Shown here: piece by piece, positions 10,746-21,173 of the stretch
How positions within the stretch are numbered: the first letter of the stretch is position 1
How the letters are laid out: every line of letters starts with the position of its first letter
Notes under the pieces: model-generated
Told to the model about the DNA's origin: nothing
The model's database searches: none
Seen by the model: only the letters and a program-made list of their open reading frames with translations
Assembly (NCBI GenBank): GCA_037355855.1
Contig: CM074760.1
Span: forward strand, 5,634,501 to 5,698,500
Reading direction: 5' to 3'
Origin: Pseudo-nitzschia pungens
Lineage: Eukaryota > Bacillariophyta > Bacillariophyceae > Bacillariales > Bacillariaceae
DNA: 64,000 nucleotides
Position numbers and translations under genes: made by a program

Positions 10746-12301
10746 ATGAAAAAATTTTGTTGTTAGTTATGATTCTAGAGGAAACAGACAGCAGTACTCG
10801 ATAAAAGAAAAAAGAAGAAAGTATTTGTATTAAACTATGTCCAGTCATTCGTCTGTGAAGCGATCGCACCGTGCGTCGTCGTCCCTCTCAGCACCAATCG
10901 ATCGATCGTACCCGGCGTCGTTCCTGTTCGAAGCGATCGTACCCGCCGTTGTCCCTGTCCTAAGCGATCGTACCTTCCTCTTTATCGTCGCCGTGTCGCC
11001 GTCGTTCCCCTATGGAAAGACGAAAGTAAAAACAACAAACATCCTGTTAGAAGCGATCATAGCGATCGTACCCACGTCGTCACTCTCTGGAGCGATCATA
11101 CCTTCGTCGGCGTCGTCCCTCTCCACTCCAATCAGTCGTTTTTCTCTGGAAAGACGAAATAAAAAAAACAACGACAAACTGTTAGTACCCGCGTCGTCCC
11201 CGTCCGAAGCGATCGTAACCCCATCGTTCATCTCTGGAGCGATTGTACCCCCGTCGGCCCTCTCTGGAGCGATCGTACCTACGGCGTCGTCGTCCGTCTC
11301 CGCACCAATCGGTTGTGATTTTCGTCTTCGTTGTTTTCAATATCAGTACGTCGTATATCTGGGTAAGCCAGGTAGTTCCAGGACTTCCACACACCCGACC
11401 TCTGTGATATGAATCAGACAACAGAGCAGAAAGCAAGAGCGGCCGTTCTCAAGCTGTCCACAGCATGTGTGTCTTTTTCAAAAGAGATGGTCCCGGTGCC
11501 TGATGGCTAGGTTAAACTGGACCGGCCAGAATATTCCGATGCAAGATTTGAAACGAAAATGAAAAATGAAAATGAAAAATTATGACACATCCCATGAGGG
11601 AGATGTGGGGCGGAAAATTCGCCTCGCCTCGGAAAATGACGTAAGAAAAAAAGACAGAAATGTATGTACGATGCGGTACGAAGTATACATGCTGTACTGA
11701 ATATGCTGAAAAAAAATGACACGGTACATTACGGTACGCTGTACACTGTACGTATGTTACTAGTACATAATTTTTGGCGCGAAGTAGCATCATACACATC
11801 CTACTATATTGTACTAGTGTCTTCCCCACAATGAGCCAATCAAAAAATTCCTTACGAATGAACCAATCAAAAAATTTCTTACGAATGAACCAATCAAAAA
11901 TTTAGAAAATATTTTTAAGTGCAAGGAGTACGTAGTGTCGTTTGAATTTGAATTGGAAGGAGTTGCTTCCTTTACGGTTTAAAACTGATGTCAAAGTTTA
12001 AAGGCCGGGCCGTTTCACAATGGGTTTTTTTTTTGGAAATTGTTCGTTTCGAGCAAGGGCCCACGGTGGGGGGGAAACAACCCACGGTGGGGGAAATGGA
12101 AGTGCATCATCGTGACAACAAGTTACATCAATTCCGTGAACAGTTGGGGATGAGCTCAACCAGTTGAACCATTGCCGGAAAGGTTTTTAAGATGAATCAT
12201 CACAATTCAATCGGCTTGGAGATTGTCCCTCCTACAACAATCGAATCGGTCTCTATCTTTAACAATAAATCCAACAATCAGGGAATACCTGCAGATAAAT
12301 C
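10746..12301. repeat. Repeat-rich spacer with GCGATCGTACC words
   Basis: At 10855-11300 GCGATCGTACC(C) and CTCTCTGGAGCGAT recur about ten times at irregular spacing. At 11830-11905 a 27 bp unit (GAACCAATCAAAAAATTTCT) is repeated three times. The rest is AT-rich with GTACGGTAC-type words. Open frames across it simply translate the repeats. No RNA gene seen. Confidence 0.55.
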
Positions 12302-13675
12302 ATGGCAAGGCACAAAAAGAAAAAAGGCATTACATTTCCTGCGTCAGGACGCCCCACAAATAGAAGAAGATCTACCCGTTCCGCACCAGAAGAGGAAACT
12401 GAAAGCCCAACGTCCGAACCATCACCACGATCTGAAAGTGAGTCTGAGTCTTCAGCAGGTGGATGGCCTATACCTCCAAGTCTGCCATCCAAAAATCCAT
12501 TACCAGACTGGCCCATAGCTGTGCTTCAGCTCTACGAACAGGAGCAACAACATGGAGATTCTAGCAATTTGGAGGATACGACTGCCACTCCCGTCGGTTC
12601 CAACAATTCGGACCATTCCACTGCCCCAACCATGGACGACACTACCAACAGTGATGGTGCCAATAACAACAGTTCAAATAACTCGGATCGTTCCACTGCC
12701 CCAACCATGGGTGACAATTCGAACAATACTAATGGTACCAAAGGGGACTATAATGATCGCAAGTTCCGAAAGCAGCAGAGGTTGAACCGGAAAATAAATC
12801 ACAGGGCCGAATCTGTCATTGAGATGAAAGACAGTACTTCCATGAAGAAGTTTAAAATGGTGGCGGCAAACGTAAAAGTACTGCAGACACTCACCACCTT
12901 TGAGGATGAAAAAGAACACCTGGAATGTCCTGGCTCTATGCATGGTTTATTCTGCTACGACGAAGTTGTTGAGAAACCACATTTAAAACCAACTGTCACA
13001 ACCGAGAATGAGGACTACAAGAGAAAGGATGGGCCAAAACTAACATTCCTTGTTGGTCCAGGTTTTAATGCCTATCGGCGTTCCTTTGGAGAACGCTTGA
13101 TCGATGCTGGCAATTGGTTCGTAAACAATTCATTTGATCCCAACAAACCAGAAACCAAGTTAGATTGGTTCTTGGAAAATTCATTTGATCCTAACAAACC
13201 AGAAACCCACGTCGGACCTTATCACACAGAAAGTGTACGACAACATTACAGGGCAGTTTTTGGTGCTAGAGGGCGAGGTTCAGATGAGCAAGTGGAAGAA
13301 TCGGATGGAAGAATTGAGGAGGCAGATCAACTTTTGACAGAGGAACAAATCGAAACCATTATTAGTGGTGAAACTAATGGTATGACAATGCAACAAAGAT
13401 TCCACTTCCGTGGTATGGTATACACTCAGATCACAGATGACAACCCGACCGCTACTACTGTGTCACAAAGGAGTTTGGAAAAGTACATCCGAAACGTGAA
13501 ACAAGCCATCAAAGGGAAGAAGAAGAAGAAAAAAAAAGGGGGGGGGAAGAAGGGCAAGAAGAGCTCAACATCAAGCCTTCCGTTCGACCAGAGGAAAAAG
13601 CCACCACCAGGATCGGATCCAGGAAAAAAGCCACCACCAGGATCGAATCCGGGAAAGAAGCCACCACCTAAGTAA
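12302..13675 (+). CDS. Orphan basic/Ser-Asn-rich protein, element cargo
   Basis: 457 residues from ATG 12302. The N-terminus is very basic (MARHKKKKGITF) and then Ser/Glu- and Asn-rich disordered. The middle has a 10-residue direct repeat, NSFDPNKPET, twice (about residues 278-303). Near the end are a poly-Lys/Gly run and three copies of GKKPPPGSDP-type repeats before the stop. Central segments (MQQRFHFRGMVYTQITDDN) look foldable. No recognised domain. It lies between arrays in the giant element on the transposase strand, 1.4 kb upstream of the transposase. A nucleic-acid-binding accessory role is only a guess. Confidence 0.5.
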   Translation: MARHKKKKGITFPASGRPTNRRRSTRSAPEEETESPTSEPSPRSESESESSAGGWPIPPSLPSKNPLPDWPIAVLQLYEQEQQHGDSSNLEDTTATPVGSNNSDHSTAPTMDDTTNSDGANNNSSNNSDRSTAPTMGDNSNNTNGTKGDYNDRKFRKQQRLNRKINHRAESVIEMKDSTSMKKFKMVAANVKVLQTLTTFEDEKEHLECPGSMHGLFCYDEVVEKPHLKPTVTTENEDYKRKDGPKLTFLVGPGFNAYRRSFGERLIDAGNWFVNNSFDPNKPETKLDWFLENSFDPNKPETHVGPYHTESVRQHYRAVFGARGRGSDEQVEESDGRIEEADQLLTEEQIETIISGETNGMTMQQRFHFRGMVYTQITDDNPTATTVSQRSLEKYIRNVKQAIKGKKKKKKKGGGKKGKKSSTSSLPFDQRKKPPPGSDPGKKPPPGSNPGKKPPPK

Positions 13676-13794
13676 GACACAGGATGGGTATCAAAACATT
13701 GTAAAAATGGATCAAATAATTTAGGAATTAGTAGTAACAATTATGATAATATTATAATAAATCAATAAAGATGTACTCTTCCAACCCAAAAAAA

Positions 13795-14535
13795 CCATAA
13801 ACTTCTTACTACCAGGAGTTATAGTATGATGGATGTAAGGTCTGCTTTCTGAGTAAAATTCCCAGCACCAGAGTTTACACAACAGACTGTGCATATTTCC
13901 TGTGTATGGGTCAGCACACTATCACAAATTTTTTGTATTCCACACTGAATAATGGTGTGTACTATATGCATCTATTAGAAAAGTAAATAGGAATAAACTT
14001 CTTGCTACCAATTATATTATGAATGTAAGAAGTTCTGATTTGTCAGAAAAATTCTGAGGAACCGAGTTTACACCACAGAAAAGGCATATTTGCTGTGTAT
14101 GGGTCGCAGTGACTATCATTTGTTGTATTCCACACTGAATAATGGTGAGTATAAAATGAATAAACTTGCTACCAATTATATTATGGATGTAAGTTCTGCT
14201 TTCTCAGTCAAATTCCAACCACCATAGTTTACACAACAGCAGAAAGTGCATATTTCCTCTGCATGGGTCACACTGTCACAAATTTTTTGTATTCCACACT
14301 GAATAATGGTGAGTATAAAATGAATAAACTTGCTACCAATTATATTATGGATGTAAGTTCTGCTTTCTCAGTAAAATTCCAACCACCATAGTTTACACAA
14401 CAGCAGAACGTGCATATTTCCTCTGAATGGGTCACCCTGTCACAAATTTTTTGTATTCCACACTGAATAATGGTGAGTATATGCATCTATAAGAATAGTA
14501 AATAGGAATAAACTTCTTGCTACCAATTATGGTTC
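13795..14535. repeat. Tandem 165-195 bp repeats, about four copies
   Basis: Each copy contains ACTTGCTACCAATTATATTA, TTTACACAACAGCAGAA, TTTTTTGTATTCCACACTGA and AATGGTGAGTATA. The last two copies are nearly identical with 165-169 bp spacing. Non-coding. Confidence 0.7.
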
Positions 14536-14795
14536 CTTGAATGCTGGAAATATTCCAAAAAGTATTCATGAAGATGCAAAATAATACACAGATAAAGCAA
14601 GCACTAAATAAGACAAAAGAACATATGGGACGCCCACACAATAGGATCTTTTGAGTTTAATTCTTTTCATAGTCAGAAGCATACATATGGTGAGGAATAT
14701 GGTTACTTGAATGCTGGAAATATTCCAAAAAGTATTCATGAAGATGCAAAATAATACACAGATAAAGCAAGCACTAAATAAGACAAAAGATGAGA
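14525..14795. repeat. Direct duplication of a 93 bp segment
   Basis: The stretch beginning TTGAATGCTGGAAATATTCC and ending GCACTAAATAAGACAAAAGA occurs at about 14528-14621 and again at 14704-14790, essentially unchanged, with about 80 bp between. Confidence 0.7.
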
Positions 14796-15076
14796 GACAT
14801 GGGAGTGGCTTGAACTGACAGCAGCACAAGATAGCACATGCGCCTGTGTCACCACTAATTCACGATTAGCTTAAGAAAATGAAGAGTTTTTTCGTTCTTT
14901 AATTCATTTTCAATGCAAGTGCTGTACTAACGCTAAAGGATCATCTTTCCGTGACGACGATTTTGGTTCTTGCTTCCTTTCTTGAAACGACAAGGTATGG
15001 GTGAAATTAATGATAACAAGATAATGAATATTGCTGTCCTTTGAGACCCAGAAATCATTATCTTCTTGTTGACGTG

Positions 15077-18000
15077 ATGCCAAAGAAAAGAAAGTATTCC
15101 GATGGTGTTAAAATCTTGGCAGACTTCTACTGTCTGGCATGTTTTAAGAACACGAACACACTGAAAAAATTTCGTGGGTACAAAAGAGTGTCTAAAAAGG
15201 ATCAGTCATCTTTCAAATACGTTTGCAGCGGGCTTACAAGCCACTTGAGCAGATCAGGCGAATGCGGCAGATACTACTATCATAATGTAGTAGATAAAAC
15301 AGCCGCGTCCTTATACGAATTCCACCACACGGGTGGAGGTGCGGGCCGACACAACCCATCCAGTTTTTCCTTGACGATGACAGCAAATGGTCCACAGGGA
15401 GAAGCGGCATCTGATAGAATTTCGACCGGGGACCAGAATCAGGATTTAAATAGGCAAGTGGTACCAGACGTTCTGGTACCACCTATACAGCGCAATGTTA
15501 TACAGTCCTATTTAGCAGCTCCGGAGGTAGATCAAGAGGAAGATAATGAAGAGGAAGACAACGACGGAGGTACACTGATGGATGATGCAAATGAACAAAA
15601 AAGTACAGAACCGGATGCGCTCAATAACATGGAACAGATGTTCCGTTCCCACCCAATACCTGATACAACTCAGCAGCTACACGCTGAAATCAAGCTTATG
15701 AATCTAATGTCAAGGCATCGCTTACAATTAGGTACATTTCAAACCATAATGAATTGGGCAAAGGAATGTCAAAACCTCCCTGGTTTTGATTTTCGTACGG
15801 CGAAAATCAGAAAACGTGAAGTTGTTTTCCAAGAAATACAGAAGCATGTCAAAATACCCAACACAAGATTTGAACCAAAGCTAGTTACTTGGCTACCAGA
15901 CAAGAAACCTGCTCAGATTTACGTTCGCAATTTTAAAGAAGCACTGTATTCTCTTCTATCCAATAGTGAGCTGATGTGTGACCAAAATCTCTCCTTTCCA
16001 AGTATAACAACTCCGCTGCAGCCAGACAATGATCCTGCCATAACGGAAGACACATACATTTCAGAGCTTCATCATGGAACTTGGTGGAAGGACTCATGGA
16101 GGTTAATGTGCCAGCAAAACGCAGATCCTCCTGAAATTTTGGTACCACTGATTTTTTACATGGACGGGATCAGCCTGGATGCGCATGGCAGATTGTCTCT
16201 TACTCCTCTCAATATGACTCTGGGTATTTTCAGTGTAGAGACAAGAAAACGCCCAGAGGCTTGGACTACTATTTACTTCCATCCAGACAGCGAATGGGAA
16301 AACACCCATCATTCAAGGAAAGCTACGCCGACAGAAGGGGTACAGAACATTCATAATGCGATTGCCGTTGCACTAGAATCGTTGAGGGAAATTGATGCCA
16401 GAGGGGATGGAATTCTGTGGGATTACCTTCCCTATGCAGGGAAAGTGTGGAGCGTTAGAATGAAATTTGCGATTGCATATGTTGTAGGAGATACCGAACT
16501 CCATGACAAGCTTTGTGGAAAATATGGATCCCGATCGGCCAGGGTTAAAAAACTATGCAGACACTGTGATTGTGCAACAACTGAAATCAATAGGCCAGCA
16601 GCACAACAACATGTAAAACTGTGGAAACCAGACGACTTCGAAATACCAGACGGAGAAGATGCAACGGATTATTTCAAACAACAATCACACCACCGTATCG
16701 AGAACGCATTCCACAGTTTAAATTTCGGGTCCAATCTCAATAATATACACCTCGCAACACCAGGTGAAACACTACATATGCATCAATTAGGGGTAGCCAG
16801 GCGATGTGTGGAAGCAATAGAACAACAGTTGGTAAACACTACTGTTGAGTGTAAATACGCCGCGAACCTAAAGAAAGGGAGGGCGACGGTGGAAGCACTT
16901 GGATATATTGCTCAAAGATATGGTGCGCTATTATCAAGACAATCCGACAGGGATTTTCCTAGAACCAAATTTGGAACAAGCATTATGTCCATTGCGAAAA
17001 AAGAAGGAAAAGATTATAGCGGTATGCTATTGTGCATCCTTGTAGCACTGGCGTCGGAAGCTGGCCAAGAGATAGTGGGTGATCTGAGATTTGCAACTAC
17101 ACAAATTGACGTCATTGAACAAATCATATCAATGGAAGAGTTTCTCAAACATGGAAGAATTACTCCAAAAGGTCTCCGAAATCTACCAAAAACAATAATT
17201 CATTTTATTAACACAATCAATACTGCATGTATTCGGAAAGGAATGGGGACGAGACTCATCAAGAACCATCTATATTTTCACATCCCAGAGTACATAAAGT
17301 TGTGGGGACATCCACTGGGGTGGGATAGTAGCTTCAGTGAGAGTCATCACAAGACAGAGGTGAAGGCTCCAGCAAAGAACACACAACAAAACGCAGCTAC
17401 ATTGATTAGCCAAACAACAAAACGACAAACGGAAAAGTTGCTGTTGCGTACTGCCAATATGTGTTACGGGTTGGAGGAAAAGCATGAAGACCCGACAGCG
17501 AAACCCAGACCGAAGAAAGCCGGCTCACTATTCAAAATACACCGTGACGCCAAACAAAGTAAGGGAAGCATGACATGGCATAGAACTTCAAATAAGGACA
17601 AACCGTTTTTGCCATCGGTAATTCTGGATTTTGTCTGCGATTCGGTGTTGCCGTTACTAGTCGATGGCACATCGGTAGAAGCATTCACAGAACACAATCG
17701 ATGGGATTCAACAAACAAGGTCGGATATTTGTTTCGATGCCATCCCTCCTACAGATCGACATCTGGGCAAGTGAATGCCGTTTGGATGGATTGGGTAGTG
17801 GTCAGTGTTGATTCGGAAGCAATCCCGTGTCAGATTCTATGTTTTCTTGAACTAGATAACCTCAAACGTCCAACGGGTAGAGTGAATAATTACCCGGTTG
17901 AAAATGAAGGTCTTTATGCCGTCGTTAGAAAATTCAAGAAAGAGCCCACAAGGTTGAAGTCAAGATTTGTTTCCAAGGGTACTTTGGAAGAAGGTTTCTT

Positions 18001-18223
18001 TGTATTCAACACAGACGCAATTTTATCAGATATTGCTGTTGTGCCAGAGTTGAATAAAGATGGAAGTATCTCGGCTGCAAACAGGTGGCTAGTAGTGGCC
18101 AATCGTGGTGCTTGGTTGGACAGTTTTGAAGAAAGGAATGAGAGCCTGGCTTCTACATCATATGCAACACTTTACAGTCAATGTCAATTGGCAAACGACA
18201 TGGACGAAACAGAGGAAGAGTGA
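15077..18223 (+). CDS. DDE transposase of the CACTA/Plavaka (CMC) type
   Basis: 1048 residues from ATG 15077 (MPKKRKYSDGVK). A zinc-finger-like cluster C19, C22, C50, H56, C63 sits at the N-terminus, followed by an acidic linker. The catalytic-like core starts with PLIFYMDGISLD (Asp 363), which matches the IPLI..SD block of Plavaka transposases. Then come VVGDTELHD (Asp 472), the CRHCDC cluster (494-499), ETLHMHQLGVARR (His 567/569; compare the LH..DLG motif of TNP2/EnSpm) and SFSESHHKTEV (Glu 755) followed by a Gln/Asn-rich helix. These blocks keep the family order and spacing. The frame is intact. Assignment rests on motif reading; the exact subfamily is uncertain. Confidence 0.68.
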   Translation: MPKKRKYSDGVKILADFYCLACFKNTNTLKKFRGYKRVSKKDQSSFKYVCSGLTSHLSRSGECGRYYYHNVVDKTAASLYEFHHTGGGAGRHNPSSFSLTMTANGPQGEAASDRISTGDQNQDLNRQVVPDVLVPPIQRNVIQSYLAAPEVDQEEDNEEEDNDGGTLMDDANEQKSTEPDALNNMEQMFRSHPIPDTTQQLHAEIKLMNLMSRHRLQLGTFQTIMNWAKECQNLPGFDFRTAKIRKREVVFQEIQKHVKIPNTRFEPKLVTWLPDKKPAQIYVRNFKEALYSLLSNSELMCDQNLSFPSITTPLQPDNDPAITEDTYISELHHGTWWKDSWRLMCQQNADPPEILVPLIFYMDGISLDAHGRLSLTPLNMTLGIFSVETRKRPEAWTTIYFHPDSEWENTHHSRKATPTEGVQNIHNAIAVALESLREIDARGDGILWDYLPYAGKVWSVRMKFAIAYVVGDTELHDKLCGKYGSRSARVKKLCRHCDCATTEINRPAAQQHVKLWKPDDFEIPDGEDATDYFKQQSHHRIENAFHSLNFGSNLNNIHLATPGETLHMHQLGVARRCVEAIEQQLVNTTVECKYAANLKKGRATVEALGYIAQRYGALLSRQSDRDFPRTKFGTSIMSIAKKEGKDYSGMLLCILVALASEAGQEIVGDLRFATTQIDVIEQIISMEEFLKHGRITPKGLRNLPKTIIHFINTINTACIRKGMGTRLIKNHLYFHIPEYIKLWGHPLGWDSSFSESHHKTEVKAPAKNTQQNAATLISQTTKRQTEKLLLRTANMCYGLEEKHEDPTAKPRPKKAGSLFKIHRDAKQSKGSMTWHRTSNKDKPFLPSVILDFVCDSVLPLLVDGTSVEAFTEHNRWDSTNKVGYLFRCHPSYRSTSGQVNAVWMDWVVVSVDSEAIPCQILCFLELDNLKRPTGRVNNYPVENEGLYAVVRKFKKEPTRLKSRFVSKGTLEEGFFVFNTDAILSDIAVVPELNKDGSISAANRWLVVANRGAWLDSFEERNESLASTSYATLYSQCQLANDMDETEEE

Positions 18224-18674
18224 GTAAGAAATGGTAGTTACTTTTTTTTTTAATGTAAAAACTAAGATAGTCCCTACTTCGCAATTTTTTTTTTGGTAAT
18301 AGCTAAGATAGTCCCTAATTCGCAAATTCATCACGACGTGACCGCCCCAAAAAAACGTTACTATGTCAGGTACAGAAATTATAAGAGAGCAAAATTGGCG
18401 CGGGCGAGTACGCTTCCACCTTGAGAGGATGCAAAGCTAACAGAGAATATCATGTAGAGGATAAGTACGTTTTTTGGAAACAATAAAATGGCGCGGCATG
18501 ATGGCTTGCATTGATAGAGGAAGCCGTCCAGTAATTATTGGATGTGGACGTGTGGACGTGATTTTTGTTGTAATTCTTCGATCTTGATTTTTGCGGAAAG
18601 TCTTCATAATTGAGTAACACAACTGATTGAAAACAACTTTTCAGAAATTCCACTAAATTACAACATTAATCACC
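18224..18674. other. Spacer with duplicated AAGATAGTCCCTA block
   Basis: A 58 bp unit with a T-run and CTAAGATAGTCCCTA is repeated twice at 18236-18325. It separates the transposase stop from the next ORF on the same strand. No gene seen. Confidence 0.5.
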
Positions 18675-20405
18675 ATGAATAGAGAAGCATTGCAACTGAC
18701 TAAAGCTATTGCAGAAATTAGTCCAGTCTCAGCTGATGTGAACAGTCCAAGAAAGAATCGCAGTGGATTATCCCTACCCGATCCCAATGTGATAACACCA
18801 ACTGTGGCATCGGCGCGGAAGCAGCAGCAGCCGTCGACGAAGAAGCAGCATCAGCCGTCGACGAAGAAGCAGCATCAGCCGTCGAAGAAGCAGCAGCATC
18901 GGAAAACGAAGCACACAAATAAACCCCAATCCACCAAAACTTCGATAGACAATGTGACCTTCAGCACAAGAGGGAATGTGAACTTCAACGCAAACGGGAA
19001 CGTTATTGTCGCAGAGAATGCAAATATGACAGAGCCGAGGACGGTGCGGAACAGTGAATGGGACGACAGAGTCGCAGCAACAGAGAGACGATTAGCTGAA
19101 ATGGAGAAACGACTTGAAGAAAAGGAGAAACGACTTGACGAAAGGGAGAGAAAACTGGTTGAAAAAGAGACAGAAGGACAACGAACGGAAAAGGAAAAGG
19201 GCAACGTCGATAAGGAAGAAATCGAGCGGAAACTTAGGATCCATCAAGCGACGGTGTTGAGCCAAAGGGTGAATCAGTATGTAAAGCTAAATATTTTTCA
19301 GAGTCATAAATTTGTGGATAAGAAAGAGTCGATCCAAATTCTGAAAACAATGATGAAGGAGGAAAAGCTTCAACTACCGGAAGGCGTTGCCAAAAACGAA
19401 TTCTATGAATACAACTGGATGATAATCAGAAGGGCGGTAAATGACTTGAGAACTGCGGTGCAGTCTTTAGTTAGGAAGCATTGGATTGGTGAGTGCTAAT
19501 GCTACTAATGTAAAATGATGTGGGAATGATTATTATAATGAGCAAGTGGATGCCAATACTAACAAGCACACGGTTACCGATATATCGTTCCTGTTACAGA
19601 TGACTTCAAGAAGGCCAAAACAAGGAGAAACGAATGGGTCGTGCCCGAAGGATTTCCTGGCACGCTAAAGCTTATAGAGACGGAGGATGATGATGCTCCC
19701 GTCCTGCATCCGAGCTATAGGAAGAAGGAAGGAGCAGATGACTTTTATTATTTTGCGACCCGCATCTTGGCTGCATTCATACCATCGGTTTTTTCCCCAA
19801 CATGGCAAAAAACAAAATTGATTGGTGAAATATATTCCGTGAGTGATGAGGCATTTGCACTGGTTATAATTCATAACGAATATGCAAGATGGGTGAATTA
19901 CTTGGAAAGAGTTGATGACAAAAGTATTCCTGAGGTTAGCAAAAAATATTGTGACCCGAGAAGTGGAAACGAGGAGGGTTGGTCCGAAGCTGGAATAGAA
20001 ATGTATGAAAGAGTGTGTGAAGAACTGATGGATATCCGCTTCCCTGGCTACAACCTAGGGGGAAAAGAAGACAAAGACAAAGACGAGGAAGAAGACGAAG
20101 ACAAGGAAGAAGACGAAGACAAGGAAGAAGACGAAGACGAGGAAGAAGACGAAGATGAGGAAGAAGAGGAGGAAGACATCGAGGCAAGGGAAAAAGCAAA
20201 AATCGAGGCGAAAAAGCAAAAGGAAAAAGTGGTAGATTTTGAAATCGCCTTGATGAGACGAATCAACATGGCTTCGAAACGCAAAGGTGGAGGTGTGGCA
20301 TTACAATCAGATTCTGCTAGTAGCAAGACGAAGCGAAAGAAGAGGAGAAAGCATATTGATCCAATAATGAGTAGTGAGAGAAGGAAGTGGTTGGCGGAAT
20401 TGTAA
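18675..20405 (+). CDS. Spliced coiled-coil/acidic accessory protein of the element
   Basis: Two exons, 18675-19488 and 19600-20405, join across a clean 111 bp intron (GTGAGT to TTACAG) and restore one frame of 539 residues. Exon 1 has (KKQHQPST)n repeats, then a coiled coil (RLAEMEKRLEEKEKRLDER) and a foldable segment ending NDLRTAVQSLVRKHWI. Exon 2 has a globular part (FATRILAAFIPSVFSPTW, GEIYSVSDEAFALVIIHNEY) and then a long Asp/Glu/Lys run and a basic tail. It follows the transposase by 450 bp on the same strand inside the TIRs, so a role as accessory or DNA-binding factor for transposition is plausible. No known family recognised. Confidence 0.6.
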
Positions 20406-20459
20406 ATGGATGGTAATATTGAGGTTGATTAGTGATAGTTTAAATTAAAAGCAATTTGT

Positions 20460-21060
20460 GGTTGGAAACGGCGTCGCTCCATAATACCATAGGGTAGACA
20501 AAACGATCGTTCCGTCTCGAAAATTAATGGGCGTTGCCTCACAAATTGATGGGCGTTACCTCGAAAATTAATGGGCATTGCCTAGAAAATTAATGGGCGT
20601 TGCCTCATAAATTAAGGGGCGTTGCCTCGAAAATTAATGGGCATTGCCTGGAAAATTAATGGGCATTGCCTCGAAAATTCATGGGCGTTGCCTAGAAAAT
20701 TAATGGGCGTTGCCTCATAAATTGATGGGGCTTGCCTCGAAAATTAATGGGCATTGCCTAGAAAATTAATGGGCATTGCCTAGAAAATTAATGGGCATTG
20801 CCTGGAAAATTAATGGGCATTGCCTGGAAAAATTATGGGCATTGCCTGGAAAAATTATGGGCATTTCCTGGAAAATTCATGGGCGTTGCCTCGAAAATTC
20901 ATAGGCGTTGCCTCAAAAAGTAATGGGGCTTGCCTCGAAAAGTAATGGGTATTGCCTCGAAAATTTATGGGGGTTGGCTCGAAAATTTATGAGCAATGCC
21001 TCGAAAATTTATGGGCGTAGCCTCTAAAAATAATTGGCATAGGCTGTAAAATATATATGG
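20460..21060. repeat. 22 bp minisatellite, about 25 copies
   Basis: The unit is GGGCGTTGCCTCGAAAATTA plus AT, with CGTT/CATT and CTCG/CTAG/CTGG variants. It decays into diverged units towards 21060 and ends about 100 bp before the right TIR. Confidence 0.8.
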
Positions 21061-21153
21061 TACGGGACTGAAAAAATGAAGCCGGGGGACAATCCTTTGG
21101 TCAAAATATTTGACCCCAAAAGGACCCGGCACGAAAATTTTTGACCCACGTCT

Positions 21154-21173
21154 AAAATCAGTTATCAGACGTA
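21154..21173 (-). repeat. Right terminal inverted repeat with flanking TA
   Basis: AAAATCAGTTATCAGACG followed by TA. It is the inverted partner of 5121-5138. The host flank to its right resumes with ACTACTACTAGTA tracts like those left of 5119. Confidence 0.65.

Larger units (their letters stand above)
5121..21171. mobile_element. Putative 16 kb giant DNA transposon with TIRs, transposase and cargo ORFs
   Basis: The left end reads CGTCTAATAACTGATTTT (5121-5138). The right end (21154-21171) is its reverse complement with one mismatch, A to G at position 6. Each end is abutted by TA (5119-5120 and 21172-21173), consistent with a TA target duplication. Inside lie a CACTA/Plavaka-like transposase (15077-18223), a spliced coiled-coil gene, three orphan ORFs and many minisatellite blocks. 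Host-type genes occur only outside these limits. Identity of the ends is seen directly; that all content moves as one unit is inferred. The alternative is a smaller transposon nested in older repeats. Confidence 0.6.

Noticed and set aside
10837..11412. 191-codon plus-strand frame in the element
   Set aside because: It translates the GCGATCGTACC repeats and has no independent content.
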